DNA of 51,667 bases from Bacteroidia bacterium (lineage in GTDB: Bacteria > Bacteroidota > Bacteroidia > Chitinophagales > Saprospiraceae). Positions 1-8,590 of the stretch are shown here, one piece after another. The notes beneath the pieces are model-generated. The model saw only the letters and a program-made list of their open reading frames with translations. It did no database searches and was not told where the DNA came from. The stretch's first letter is position 1. Each line of letters opens with the position of its first letter. The position numbers and the translations under genes were made by a program. The stretch is taken from positions 1-51,667 of the forward strand of contig JAUIKE010000042.1 in NCBI GenBank assembly GCA_030430845.1, given 5' to 3'.

Positions 1-9
1 CTTTTGGCA

Positions 10-124
10 GCATGTGAAACATGCCTGTTTTAAGAAAAAAACGAAGTTTTTTTCTTAAAACAACCTCCTAAACAAAATTTTCGGGGGTGGGTAAAAACGA
101 GGAACGAGTTTTTACACAACCCCC
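10..124. repeat. composite palindromic element, copy 1
   Basis: The stretch holds a small hairpin (10-24, arms of 6, loop GAA), a perfect 16-bp hairpin with loop GAA (27-61), a spacer beginning CCTCCTAAACAAAATTTT, and a second hairpin whose arms are GTAAAAAC/GTTTTTAC-like (about 91-117). The spacer and second hairpin recur almost unchanged at 28307-28368, where the whole element is better preserved, so this looks like a degraded copy cut short on its left side. It could act as a bidirectional terminator. No coding potential is visible. Confidence 0.7.
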
Positions 125-135
125 AACGCCCCCCT

Positions 136-155
136 CAGCAGTCTCCTGACTGCTG
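136..155. repeat. REP-like hairpin beside the RAYT remnant
   Basis: CAGCAGTC and GACTGCTG form an 8-bp stem with a 4-base loop. Read on the minus strand the core is AGTC-AGGA-GACT, close to the cores of the hairpins at 411-427 and 440-456 on the other side of the transposase remnant. Hairpins bracketing a RAYT gene are typical of REP sequences, the substrate of these transposases. Confidence 0.5.
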
Positions 156-164
156 TTCCTATTC

Positions 165-359
165 TCACTTATATTCCGGAATAATATAACCTTCTGTCAC
201 ACCCAGGTCCATGATATCGACCTTTAGAGGGCCTCTTTTTTCTTTATAATACAATGCACTACTAAACCAATAATCTTGCGGATGCTCAACCCAGCCCTGA
301 GCGACTGGATTGGCATGTATATATCCTGTTTTATGCCTGATTATTTTTGGTGAGAACAA
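165..359 (-). pseudogene. RAYT / IS200-like transposase, C-terminal remnant
   Basis: The 64 residues contain YIHANPVAQGWVEHPQDYWF followed by a serine, the signature near the C-terminus of REP-associated tyrosine transposases (Y1_Tnp, PF01797; family pattern YIHxNPVxxGLVxxPxDYxWSS). Full-length members have about 180-220 residues. The N-terminal HUH metal site and the catalytic tyrosine region are absent, and no matching sequence is readable upstream on the minus strand, so this is a truncated, non-functional copy. REP-like hairpins lie on both sides, which supports the family assignment. An alternative would be a domesticated short peptide, but nothing supports translation. Confidence 0.75.
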
Positions 360-410
360 AAGAATAGGTAGACTATTAACTCATTGAATGTCAAATAAAT
401 AAACACTTTC

Positions 411-546
411 TTCAGTCAGAGACTGAAAAGATTGCGTGAGGAAGTCGGAGACTTCCACGAACGGGGAATTAATGTTTCTCGACTCAGGCGGGGGATCGCC
501 AGTTAGGAAACTGGCGAGGTATGTGGTAGGGCCCGTACGGGCCACC
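411..546. repeat. cluster of four REP-like hairpins
   Basis: Four hairpins follow one another: 411-427 (TTCAGTC, loop AGA), 440-456 (GGAAGTC, loop GGA), 496-517 (TCGCCAGTT, loop AGGA) and a self-complementary core GGCCCGTACGGGCC at 530-543 with flanking GGT/ACC. The first two share AGTCrGAGACT. An open reading frame at 436-633 crosses the hairpins, but its composition is that of the repeats and it matches no family I know. The last core recurs inside the perfect palindrome at 42912-42959. Confidence 0.6.
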
Positions 547-653
547 AACGGAAACCGCCACCAACGCTTGACTAATAAAGGAACAAGATTAGCTAGAAGA
601 GCTACTTTGATTAAATCTTATACCAAGCATTAGCCATGATTCGTTGAATTAGT

Positions 654-1598
654 ATGAACAAGCTTATTTTGATCTCCCTCTTCAGCCTGGGCAGTTTTTT
701 CACGCCCTTGGCGTCCAAGGCCCAAACTTCCGACCTACTCCCCCAAAGCCTGACCTGGCAAAATCGGGAACGCACCTACTGGATTCACCTGCCTCCGGAA
801 GCTAAAATGCAAGGCCCTCTTCCCATCCTTTTCCACCTTCATGGCGGTGGCGGAACCGGCAAAGGTACGCCCGGGCTGACCTACCGGCGCTTTAACCAGA
901 TTGCGGACCGGGAAGGCTTTATGGTCGTTTATCCGGATGGGATCGATAAAAGTTGGAACGACGGGCGTACGGATCATCTGAAGCCGGAGAACAAGGAGGT
1001 CGATGATGTAGGCTTTATTGCAGAGATTATCAAGCGTTTGAAAGAGACTTACCCCATCGATGCCGAGCGGATTTTTACGACCGGTATGTCTAACGGTGGG
1101 TTCATGTCTTCCCGCTTGCTCTGTGACCGGGCCGACCTTTTCCGGGGCGGAGCCATCCTGACGGCCTCTCTCTCTGAAGACTACCTTCCCAAATGTCAAC
1201 CCGAAAAACCTGTAGCGGTTCTGGTCATGAACGGCACGGATGATCCGCTGGTACCCTATGAAGGAGGCGACGTCAGAGTTTTTAAACGCGGCAAAAGTCG
1301 AGGCAGGGTCATCTCCAATGATGATTACCTAGCTTTTTGGAAAGAACAGAATGGATGCACCGGTCAGGAAGACACCGTCGAACTCCCCAATAAAAGGAAA
1401 TGGGACGGTACTACGGTTAGCATTACCACCTACACCAACTGCCATACCGGAGGCGCACTCAAATTCTATAAGATCATTGGAGGAGGGCATACCTGGCCCG
1501 GGGGCTTGCAATACCTGGGCAAAAGATTGATCGGAAATACCAGTCGGGAGATCAATGCCTGTGAGGAGATTTGGGCATTTTTTAGTTCGTTGGAATGA
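654..1598 (+). CDS. secreted PHB-depolymerase/feruloyl-esterase-like hydrolase
   Basis: A 314-residue alpha/beta hydrolase of the COG3509 (LpqC, poly(3-hydroxybutyrate) depolymerase-like) group. A signal peptide covers residues 1-23 (hydrophobic run ending ASKAQ), so the enzyme is exported. The oxyanion segment HLHGGGG is at 61-67, the nucleophile elbow GMSNG at 144-148 with Ser146, the acid in GTDDP with Asp196/197, and the catalytic His279 in GGGHTWPGG. The family cleaves esters such as PHB oligomers or feruloylated xylan; the sequence does not decide the substrate. Length is normal. ATG at 654 is chosen because it gives the signal peptide. The gene stands alone, followed by a repeat-bearing gap. 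A feruloyl esterase role would fit the xylanase 7 kb away, but that is speculation. Confidence 0.88.
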   Translation: MNKLILISLFSLGSFFTPLASKAQTSDLLPQSLTWQNRERTYWIHLPPEAKMQGPLPILFHLHGGGGTGKGTPGLTYRRFNQIADREGFMVVYPDGIDKSWNDGRTDHLKPENKEVDDVGFIAEIIKRLKETYPIDAERIFTTGMSNGGFMSSRLLCDRADLFRGGAILTASLSEDYLPKCQPEKPVAVLVMNGTDDPLVPYEGGDVRVFKRGKSRGRVISNDDYLAFWKEQNGCTGQEDTVELPNKRKWDGTTVSITTYTNCHTGGALKFYKIIGGGHTWPGGLQYLGKRLIGNTSREINACEEIWAFFSSLE

Positions 1599-1645
1599 AT
1601 TGATACACAAGCCCTAGAATCGTGCATTAATCAGTTATATTTTTC

Positions 1646-1745
1646 AGACACAGATTTTCGCGGATCTAACAGATTTTCGCAGTTGTTTATATGAAAGCTA
1701 TAGCCTAGTTTAATCTAACTGCGTGAACCTGCAAAATCTGTGTCT
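1646..1745. repeat. intergenic imperfect inverted repeat
   Basis: AGACACAGATTTT at 1646-1658 is perfectly complementary to 1733-1745, and CGCAGTT/AACTGCG pair further in. A second partial copy (ACAGATTTTCGC) lies at 1669-1680. It fills most of the gap between the esterase and the TraB gene. It is a dispersed, ATCCGCG/CAGATTT-rich non-coding repeat, similar in style to the inverted repeat at 14458-14575. Confidence 0.5.
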
Positions 1746-1872
1746 ATCTGCGTCAAAAAAAAGACTGGATAATTAAAAGCAATCAATGCACGCCTCTACA
1801 GCTTGTGTTCAGATGGCTTTTACAACTTATATGGAGGACCTACTGTCTTTACCCACAAAAATGACCTGATTT

Positions 1873-2778
1873 ATGAAACGAATCACCCCATTATTGCTGC
1901 TACTTGGGTTATCTGTCGCAACCATGGCCGGCACCCCTCAGCCATTTTTAATAAAGAAAATTATTACCTCAAGTGAGGATACCATTCACAGCATCCTTTG
2001 GGAAATATCCTCCCCTCAAAGCAAACATCGATCCTATCTGTTCGGAACCCACCATGCTTTTGGAAAACACTTCTTTGACTCCTTACACATTGCCAAACAA
2101 AAACTCCTGAGCTCAGATATCTTATTAAAGGAGAACATCAACATTCCCGGCCGCTCAGCAGCCGACATTATTAACAAAAGATCAAAACATACCAAATGGC
2201 CCAGGTTTTTAAACAAAAATTCGCAGCAGTATGTGGAAGCACTGTTCGCCAAGAGCGAGACGGATTACCGTAAATTATCGCCGGCCGAGCTACATGCTTT
2301 CTTAGGTCGATACTACCGCGAAAACGTTTGCGGCGCCAAACAACCTTCAGATAGCTTCCTGACCCTGGACGACTACATCGAGCAGCTCGCAGCAGCTCAG
2401 AATATACAACTGCTGGGTTTTGAAACCCTGGAGGAGCAAATCAAGTTGATCAACCAAGATGTAAAAGGTATGCCGGCCAAGGTGCATAAAAAAAGGCTGG
2501 ATCGTTTGGTCGAAAGATTACAAAACAATAACAGAGAAGAATGCGGTGAAGTAGCCTGGTACAGGAACATGGAAATGGATTACCAACTGGATCGTGTTTG
2601 CCGGAATTCCCTTATTTTAAGCGATAGAAATGATAAATGGCTGCTGGAAATGGAGCCTTATTTAAAAACCCAAAACTGCTTCATAGCCGTCGGTTTAAGC
2701 CACTTGATGTTCGAGTGCGGATTGATTAATCAGCTTAGAGAATTAGGCTACCAGGTGCGGCCTATACCAGTGAAATAG
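1873..2778 (+). CDS. TraB/GumN family protein
   Basis: A 301-residue exported protein of the TraB/GumN family (PF01963), whose eukaryotic relatives (TIKI) are metalloproteases. A signal peptide covers residues 1-19. The family's N-terminal motif appears as YLFGTHH (about 55-61) with the GTH residues, and the C-terminal motif as AVGLSHL (about 273-279). The middle is helical and has a few cysteines. Length matches the family (about 290-330). Bacterial members are of unproven function; a proteolytic role in the envelope is inferred from TIKI. The gene is monocistronic, and a small hairpin (2775-2789) overlaps its stop codon. Confidence 0.85.
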   Translation: MKRITPLLLLLGLSVATMAGTPQPFLIKKIITSSEDTIHSILWEISSPQSKHRSYLFGTHHAFGKHFFDSLHIAKQKLLSSDILLKENINIPGRSAADIINKRSKHTKWPRFLNKNSQQYVEALFAKSETDYRKLSPAELHAFLGRYYRENVCGAKQPSDSFLTLDDYIEQLAAAQNIQLLGFETLEEQIKLINQDVKGMPAKVHKKRLDRLVERLQNNNREECGEVAWYRNMEMDYQLDRVCRNSLILSDRNDKWLLEMEPYLKTQNCFIAVGLSHLMFECGLINQLRELGYQVRPIPVK

Positions 2779-2867
2779 TCAAAGACTATACCTTTAAGCT
2801 CTTAATTTTAAAAAAAAACGGTGATTACGTTCACTAAATTTTATTAAATTTGGTGAAAACAACGGCT

Positions 2868-3986
2868 ATGTTTAAAAGAACTTTGAGTGAAATCGTTCGA
2901 AGAAAAGTAAATACTGGTAAAGCCATTATGATAATTGGTCCTCGTCAGGTAGGAAAAACAACCTTGATATTGGAAGAATTGAAGGGTAAAGACTTTCAAT
3001 TTTTTGATGGTGATGACCCCTCTGTCAGGCGATTACTAAATGAACCTAATACTGAACGCATCAGGGATCTGATTGGCAATAGTAAAATTGTTTTTGTTGA
3101 TGAGGCGCAGAGAATAAAGGGGATAGGATTAACTTTAAAAATCATTACAGATCAGTTTAAAGATGTTCAGCTATGGGTAAGCGGTTCGTCTTCTTTTACG
3201 CTATCCCACGAATTAAGTGAACCCTTGACCGGAAGGAAATGGCAATATGAATTATTACCTATCAGTTGGGAAGAATTTGAAGATCATATTGGGTATTTAA
3301 AAGCAGAACAACAATTAGAGAATAGGCTGCTGTATGGCTTTTATCCAGATGTGCTGAATCATCCAGGGGAGGAGCGGGAAATTTTAAAAAACCTGGTAGA
3401 TAGTTATTTATACAGAGATATTCTTTCTTATGCTGAAATCAGGAAACCTGAGGTGTTAGATAAATTGGTTCAGGCCCTGGCCTTACAAATAGGCAGTGAA
3501 GTGAAGTACAATGAATTAGCACAACTAATTGAGGTCGATAAGAATACGATAAAGAGATATATTGACATTTTAGAGAAAGGATATGTGATATTTAAGCTTG
3601 GCAGCTTTAGTCGCAATTTAAGAAATGAGATAAAGTCAAATCAAAAGATATATTTCTATGATAACGGGATTCGAAATATGGTCATTGGCAACTTTAATGA
3701 CCTTTCATTAAGGCAAGATAAAGGAAGCTTATGGGAAAATTTTCTAATATCGGAGCGATTGAAACAGAACAATTATAAAATGAGCTTGGCTAGATCCTAT
3801 TTTTGGAGAACTCATCAACAACAGGAGATTGATTATGTAGAAGAAAAAGAAGGTCAGATATTGGGTTTTGAGTTTAAATGGAACCCTAAAAAGAAAGTCA
3901 GCTTTCCTAAATCTTTTTTAGAAAAATATAAGGCCACTAAGAAGATAATCAATCGAGAAAATTTTAGAGAGTTTGTGAAAATATAG
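2868..3986 (+). CDS. AAA-14/DUF4143 family ATPase
   Basis: A P-loop ATPase of the COG1373 type: AAA_14 domain (Walker A GPRQVGKTTL near residues 25-34, Walker B IVFVDEAQRI near 74-83) followed by a winged-helix segment (about 210-245) and a DUF4143 C-terminal domain ending in a PD-(D/E)XK-like core (EIDYVEE ... FEFKW). Such proteins are widespread in prokaryotes, vary greatly between strains and have no firm role. TTG 2850 and GTG 2853 are in-frame alternatives, but ATG 2868 gives the usual family start (MFKRTL). The coding sequence is clearly richer in A+T than its neighbours, which suggests recent transfer. The methyltransferase begins 9 bases downstream. Confidence 0.85.
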   Translation: MFKRTLSEIVRRKVNTGKAIMIIGPRQVGKTTLILEELKGKDFQFFDGDDPSVRRLLNEPNTERIRDLIGNSKIVFVDEAQRIKGIGLTLKIITDQFKDVQLWVSGSSSFTLSHELSEPLTGRKWQYELLPISWEEFEDHIGYLKAEQQLENRLLYGFYPDVLNHPGEEREILKNLVDSYLYRDILSYAEIRKPEVLDKLVQALALQIGSEVKYNELAQLIEVDKNTIKRYIDILEKGYVIFKLGSFSRNLRNEIKSNQKIYFYDNGIRNMVIGNFNDLSLRQDKGSLWENFLISERLKQNNYKMSLARSYFWRTHQQQEIDYVEEKEGQILGFEFKWNPKKKVSFPKSFLEKYKATKKIINRENFREFVKI

Positions 3987-3995
3987 TTTTATAAA

Positions 3996-4745
3996 ATGAA
4001 TTATGACCTTCTTATAGACCTCCACAAAAACAACCCCCGCCAGGGCCCCGGCAGCGAAGAAATGAGCCTAAAAGCGCTGTCTTTCATCGATATAACAAAT
4101 AAGACCAACCTACAAATAGCGGACATCGGCTGCGGTACCGGCGCTCAAACAATGACCCTTGCTCAGCATACTCAGGGCCAAATCACGGCGGTGGACCTGT
4201 CAGCTGTTTTTTTAGAAAAATTACATATCCGAGCTCAAGAAAAAAGCCTGAGTGATCGAATCAGGCCGCTGGAACGATCCATGGATGACCTGCCTTTTGA
4301 AGAAGCCTCCCTGGATATCATCTGGTCGGAAGGAGCCATTTATATTTTAGGTTTTGAAAAAGGGGTTCAATACTGGAGTCGATTTTTAAAGCCCGGCGGC
4401 TATCTGGCCGTTTCAGAGATTTCCTGGCTCACGACTTCCAGACCTCCCCAACTGGAAGATTATTGGATCAAGGCTTACCCTGAAATAGGTATGGTATCCG
4501 ATAAAATTAAAGTGCTGGAAAGAAATGGCTTTACCCCTGTTGCCCATTTTATACTTCCGCCAGTATGCTGGACGGAACATTATTACGAGCCGATTAGGCA
4601 AGGCTTTTCGTCCTTTTTAGAACGGCAGCAAGAGTCTGAAGAAGCCCTGGAATTGGTAGAAGGGGAACGGGAGGAGATGGCTTTTTATGAAAAATATCAG
4701 TCATACTATAGTTATGGGTTTTATATTGCCCGGAAGTGGGGCTAG
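3996..4745 (+). CDS. class I SAM-dependent methyltransferase
   Basis: A 249-residue cytosolic methyltransferase. Motif I is IADIGCGTGAQT (about 41-52), motif II ends in AVDLS (about 66-70), and the post-I segment LPFEEASLDIIWSEGAIY matches the Methyltransf_11/25 pattern. The substrate cannot be told; small-molecule methylation is likely for this class. It lies 9 bases after the DUF4143 ATPase and may share its transcript, but its base composition is that of the host genes, so the pairing may be accidental. The stop codon abuts a small hairpin (4745-4757). Confidence 0.88.
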   Translation: MNYDLLIDLHKNNPRQGPGSEEMSLKALSFIDITNKTNLQIADIGCGTGAQTMTLAQHTQGQITAVDLSAVFLEKLHIRAQEKSLSDRIRPLERSMDDLPFEEASLDIIWSEGAIYILGFEKGVQYWSRFLKPGGYLAVSEISWLTTSRPPQLEDYWIKAYPEIGMVSDKIKVLERNGFTPVAHFILPPVCWTEHYYEPIRQGFSSFLERQQESEEALELVEGEREEMAFYEKYQSYYSYGFYIARKWG

Positions 4746-4789
4746 TCGCGTAGCGACGAAGGCTTCCTACACTTGGACGCTAGTCCAAG
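4745..4789. repeat. two small hairpins between genes
   Basis: GTCGC-GTA-GCGAC (4745-4757) and CTTGGAC-GCTA-GTCCAAG (4772-4789) lie in the short gap before the next gene. Neither is followed by a T-run on the plus strand, so they are more like REP-type hairpins than terminators. Confidence 0.45.
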
Positions 4790-4839
4790 GAACCAAAAAC
4801 AATCAACCAAGGTTAACAAGGATAAAAAAGAGAAACTCT

Positions 4840-5994
4840 ATGTCCCCAAACAACCCAAGCCTACCCTGGCACAAGCGCCCTTCCCTTTTTTCTCACATCC
4901 AAAACCACCTGGATGAAAACGGGCAATTGACCAAAGAAGGCCGCGAGCTGCCGGATGAAGAACGGGTCAACGAAGGTAAGCCTTTGCGCTTCGCCGCCGG
5001 GGCCCTGGACGGTATCTTCGGCCATCATGTAGGGCCGGAAGATACCGAAAAAGAAGCGACCCGCCTGGCTGGCTTGATCAAAATAATCGCTGAGCAGAAT
5101 AGCCTGGACGAAAAGGTCGAGCTTTACCAGCTGCTGCAACAAGACGGCCTGGTCGGCCTCATCGACCCAACGCTTCAAAAAATGCTGGAAGCCGAGCTTC
5201 CCATAGAGCCTTACCTGCATAACTTCGCTCGCTGGCTGGCCTTTGAATGCCCAGATAGAGGCCCCGTAAAATTAGGCATTGCCATCCTTGGGTTGATCCA
5301 AAGCCCGGAAGATATGGACAGGATCCTAACACTGGGTAAACATGAAGAATTTACGCTATTCGCCGCTGTAGCATTGACCAATGCCGCCGAAGATCCCGAA
5401 CAGCAACTCTGGCAACTGGCTCAATTCGTAGATGGCTGGGGCAAGATCCATATTGTCGAGCGCTTGAGCGGGACCCACAATCCGGAGATCAAAAAATGGC
5501 TGTTGCGCGAAGGCTACAAAAACAGCATTATGTATGAATACCTGGCTTACACTTGTGCTGAAAACGGGGAGCTGAAAAAAGAATTGTCTCAATCAGTAGT
5601 CGAAAAAGATTTACTCCGAGGCGCAGGTGACATCATTGAAGCCTTGATCAATGGAGGGCCGGCTGAAAATATGGACGATTATGCGGATGGAGCTGAGGCC
5701 GTGTCACTGTATGTATCGCACATGAAGCGGCAAACGGATTATGAACTGAGAGATTTTTTGGTTTTAAACTGCATCCAGCGTTTTTTACAAAGAGATGAAC
5801 CCCAGTGGGGTTGGAGGGCTAAAAATGGCTGGACAGAAGACTTAAAGGCCAATCTCCTGATCGATCTTCATCAAATTCAGGCTTTGCCTCATTGGAGAGA
5901 ACTGGTCTTGCAGGCCCAGTCTTCAGAAGATGAATTGCAGCAATGGTGGGCAAGCTCTGTAGCCCGTATTTTGGATAGGAGCGGGAAAATGTAA
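4840..5994 (+). CDS. unrecognised helical (HEAT-like) protein
   Basis: A 384-residue cytosolic protein that I do not recognise. It has no signal peptide or membrane segment. Composition and spacing of hydrophobic residues suggest a nearly all-helical repeat fold of HEAT/ARM type across about 70-380. A conserved-looking block WGKIHIVERLSGTHNPEIKK is near residues 205-224. The frame stays open back to 4687, but the ATG at 4840 follows the inter-gene hairpins, whereas earlier starts would overlap the methyltransferase. The last codons (SGKM and stop) lie inside a terminator arm. A scaffolding or protein-binding role is only an inference from the fold type. Confidence 0.75.
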   Translation: MSPNNPSLPWHKRPSLFSHIQNHLDENGQLTKEGRELPDEERVNEGKPLRFAAGALDGIFGHHVGPEDTEKEATRLAGLIKIIAEQNSLDEKVELYQLLQQDGLVGLIDPTLQKMLEAELPIEPYLHNFARWLAFECPDRGPVKLGIAILGLIQSPEDMDRILTLGKHEEFTLFAAVALTNAAEDPEQQLWQLAQFVDGWGKIHIVERLSGTHNPEIKKWLLREGYKNSIMYEYLAYTCAENGELKKELSQSVVEKDLLRGAGDIIEALINGGPAENMDDYADGAEAVSLYVSHMKRQTDYELRDFLVLNCIQRFLQRDEPQWGWRAKNGWTEDLKANLLIDLHQIQALPHWRELVLQAQSSEDELQQWWASSVARILDRSGKM

Positions 5995-6026
5995 AATGGC
6001 CCTCGGGCATTTTACATTTTCCGCTC
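5979..6026. terminator. bidirectional terminator overlapping a stop codon
   Basis: The arm starting GAGCGGGAAAATG at 5979 pairs with the arm ending CATTTTCCGCTC at 6026 (about 19 bp, one bulged G). The left arm contains the last four codons and stop of the gene ending at 5994. It sits between convergent genes and can serve both. Confidence 0.8.
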
Positions 6027-6037
6027 CAGCAAAACAC

Positions 6038-8416
6038 TCACTCATCTTTTAAAATCTCTGCCGGATTTACAGAAGCTGCTCGTATTACCTTTCCACTAAT
6101 AGTCAGGGCGCTGGCCACAAACAAGATGCCCACTGAAATGATAAACGGCCAGAGATTCATAGGCACATAATAGGCCCAGATGCTGCCCATTAGCAATTCA
6201 GTCAGATAATAGCCGCTGATACAACCCAGGATGGAAGCAATGGACAGGATGATCAGGAATTCTTTGCTTACCCGCATGGTGATGTGCTCTACGGTAGCTC
6301 CGAGCACCTTTCGCACCCCGATCTCCTTCATTCGTTTGATCAAATTCAGCGATACCAGGCTGAATAATCCGATGACGGAAAGTAGGACGGCCATTATTCC
6401 CAAAAACAAAAACATGACGCGGATATTGGCATTGACCTGAGCCGACTCGGCCATTTCTTCATCCATAAAACGGACGGTGGATAATTCGGTAGGGAAAACC
6501 GTTTTCCACTTTTCGTCCATCAACTTTTTTACGGCCAGCAGATCCTCGGCATTTGTTTTGACCGTCAAAAAACGAAAACTGGAGGGCTCCACATATCGCA
6601 GCATCATAGGCTCTAGCGGATCCCACAAGCCTCCTTCAAAGTAAATATCTTTGACTACTCCGATCACGTTTAAGGCAATAGTGTCCTTTTGCACGATACG
6701 CTTATTAATAGGATCAGCCCAGGCCATTGTTCGGGCCAGCTCCTCATTTATGATCACGGAGTTTTCTTTATCTGTTTGACTATTTTCAATAAAATCACGG
6801 CCTTTGACAAGAGTAGCGCCGATAGTAGATAGATACCCCGCTCCTACATCAAAGATACTGACATCCAATTCAGATTCTCCATGTTTGATGGGGTCTGTGT
6901 ACCAGGAGGAACTAATGCTGTGCCGGGATCCGGCGATTTCCCTGATCTGATCATAGCTCATCAATGCATTGCGGAACTTAGAATAGCCCTGCTCATTATT
7001 GATCCAGGCAGAAAGGGTGCTTTCGCGATTAAATCCCATATCATATTGCTCCTGATAACGAGCATTTTGATTAAATACAAATCCTGAAATAATGGCGATC
7101 AGGGAAATCGCGAATTGCAAGGTCAGTAAAACCCGGGTAAGGGTGTTCGTACCGCTGAATTTTATTTTCCCCCTAAGAATGGTGTTGGGTTGAAAACTAC
7201 TTACATAAAAGGCTGGATAACTACCGGCAATCAGAGCGGTGAACACCAGTAAAAGAGTCAGGAAACCTAATAGCTCCCAGTTTTCCGTGAAATTTAACTG
7301 GATGTCAAGGAAAGGCCACATAGCGCTGTAGGCTGGCACCAGAAATATGGACATTAGGACGCCAAACAACAAAGCCATGAGTACTAAAAGGGTGTTTTCT
7401 CCCATAAATTGGGTGATTAATTGCCTTTTGTTGGAGCCCAGCACCTTGCGAATACCGATTTCTTTGATCCTTCGATTGGCAATAGCAATGGAGGTATTGG
7501 TAAAATTGAAACAGGCAATCAGCAGCAATAAAATAGCCATAACGCTCGGCCCGATAACAGCAGAGGTTGGCATACTATTGTTCAGCCAATGATTCCAGAT
7601 GTCCTCCTTTTCGGACCGGATGGCCATGCCTTGAAAGGGATCCAGGTAGTATTCTGCCACTTTATAGTCCTTTTTGGCCTGATTTTGTATGGCCACATAA
7701 TTTTGTAGCTGGCGTTCAACTTCGGGTACATTCGAGGGGTCATTAACGGTGATAAAGGTGTTATTGAAAGCGGCCCAATCGTCTACCTGAAAGCCTAAGA
7801 AATTTCGCATGTGATCGTACTGAATAAAGGCCTCCATAAAAAAACTGGTATTCTGCGGGGGCCTTTCGAAGACACCGCCTACCTGGAAAACCAATTGTTT
7901 ATCTCCATTTAGGTAAATCATTGATTCCCCGACCGGATTGGGGTTGTTGGGAAAATACTTTTCCTGCAAGTCGGTACTGATCAGAATATTGTTCTTGTCA
8001 TTTATGGAAGCAGCACTACCTACCCGCATCGGAAAATTAAAGGTTTCAAAAAAAACGGGATCAACAGCTGCTAAACCCGTCCTGAACACTTCATCCCGCA
8101 CCTTAAAATCACCTCCGGTCGGATAATAGCGGATTACAGCTTCTACTTGTGGTATAGAGTTTTGAATTTGAGTGCCCAAAGGCATAGGGCAATGGCCGTT
8201 TTTGATGGGGCGCCCGTTCGTAATACGGACGAAATTGACCCGGTAAACATTTTCGGTATCGGTATGGTAGGCATCGAATTTGGCGTTGTAGTCCCAATTC
8301 AGAAAGGCGACGATGCAACAGGCCAAAGCAGTGCCTAGCCCAAGGATATTGATGAAAACAAAAACTTTATTCTTCATCAAATTGCGGAAGGTTATTTTCA
8401 GGTAATTTCTTAGCAT
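6038..8416 (-). CDS. FtsX-type ABC transporter permease
   Basis: A 792-residue inner-membrane permease of the large two-module type common in Bacteroidota: N-terminal membrane segment (about 18-40), MacB-like periplasmic domain, a block of three membrane segments (about 290-430), a second periplasmic domain and a C-terminal FtsX block. It ends in the family signature NPAEILKDE. Both FtsX cores carry the IKEIGIRKVLG / MKEIGVRKVLG motif that contacts the ATPase. No ATP-binding partner is adjacent. The frame stays open further upstream, but that part is a shadow of the divergent xylanase gene; ATG at 8416 (MLRNYLKITFRNL) is the canonical start. Substrate unknown; MacB relatives export peptides, antibiotics or lipoproteins. 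Confidence 0.92.
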   Translation of the reverse strand: MLRNYLKITFRNLMKNKVFVFINILGLGTALACCIVAFLNWDYNAKFDAYHTDTENVYRVNFVRITNGRPIKNGHCPMPLGTQIQNSIPQVEAVIRYYPTGGDFKVRDEVFRTGLAAVDPVFFETFNFPMRVGSAASINDKNNILISTDLQEKYFPNNPNPVGESMIYLNGDKQLVFQVGGVFERPPQNTSFFMEAFIQYDHMRNFLGFQVDDWAAFNNTFITVNDPSNVPEVERQLQNYVAIQNQAKKDYKVAEYYLDPFQGMAIRSEKEDIWNHWLNNSMPTSAVIGPSVMAILLLLIACFNFTNTSIAIANRRIKEIGIRKVLGSNKRQLITQFMGENTLLVLMALLFGVLMSIFLVPAYSAMWPFLDIQLNFTENWELLGFLTLLLVFTALIAGSYPAFYVSSFQPNTILRGKIKFSGTNTLTRVLLTLQFAISLIAIISGFVFNQNARYQEQYDMGFNRESTLSAWINNEQGYSKFRNALMSYDQIREIAGSRHSISSSWYTDPIKHGESELDVSIFDVGAGYLSTIGATLVKGRDFIENSQTDKENSVIINEELARTMAWADPINKRIVQKDTIALNVIGVVKDIYFEGGLWDPLEPMMLRYVEPSSFRFLTVKTNAEDLLAVKKLMDEKWKTVFPTELSTVRFMDEEMAESAQVNANIRVMFLFLGIMAVLLSVIGLFSLVSLNLIKRMKEIGVRKVLGATVEHITMRVSKEFLIILSIASILGCISGYYLTELLMGSIWAYYVPMNLWPFIISVGILFVASALTISGKVIRAASVNPAEILKDE

Positions 8417-8437
8417 GATGAAAGGTTTTTTAGTTAA

Positions 8438-8457
8438 GGGGTTGTGTAAAAAGTCCT
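8438..8457 (+). repeat. isolated end of the composite palindromic element
   Basis: GGGGTTGTGTAAAAAGTCCT here matches the left end of the element at 28193-28212 with one extra A. The rest of the element is missing. It lies just upstream of the FtsX permease start, in the divergent gap with the xylanase gene. Confidence 0.55.
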
Positions 8458-8537
8458 TAATGAGGCGTAGATTCTTCCCTTTAAAGTTACAAAAAGAGCG
8501 TATTTTATTAACTCTTTTTTCTATTATGCCTAAAAAA

Positions 8538-8551
8538 TGCAATCGATTGCG
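8538..8551. promoter_or_regulatory. LacI-type operator candidate upstream of xylanase
   Basis: GCAATCGATTGC (8539-8550) is a perfect 12-base palindrome centred on CG, extended by T/G at the ends. LacI/GalR-family operators have this form (central CG, inverted AAnCG/CGnTT halves). It lies about 40 bases before the xylanase start, where a repressor site is expected. No LacI gene is in the window, so the regulator would have to be elsewhere. Confidence 0.5.
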
Positions 8552-8590
8552 TAAATTGATGTGCCTTTTCAAAGAAAACCCTTTATTACC

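Noticed and set aside
436..633. 65-codon plus-strand frame after the RAYT remnant
   Set aside because: It runs through three hairpins of the REP-like cluster, has no family similarity and no plausible start context; it is repeat sequence that happens to be open.
2850..3986. TTG start for the DUF4143 ATPase
   Set aside because: ATG 2868 matches the usual family N-terminus, and nothing favours the extra six residues.
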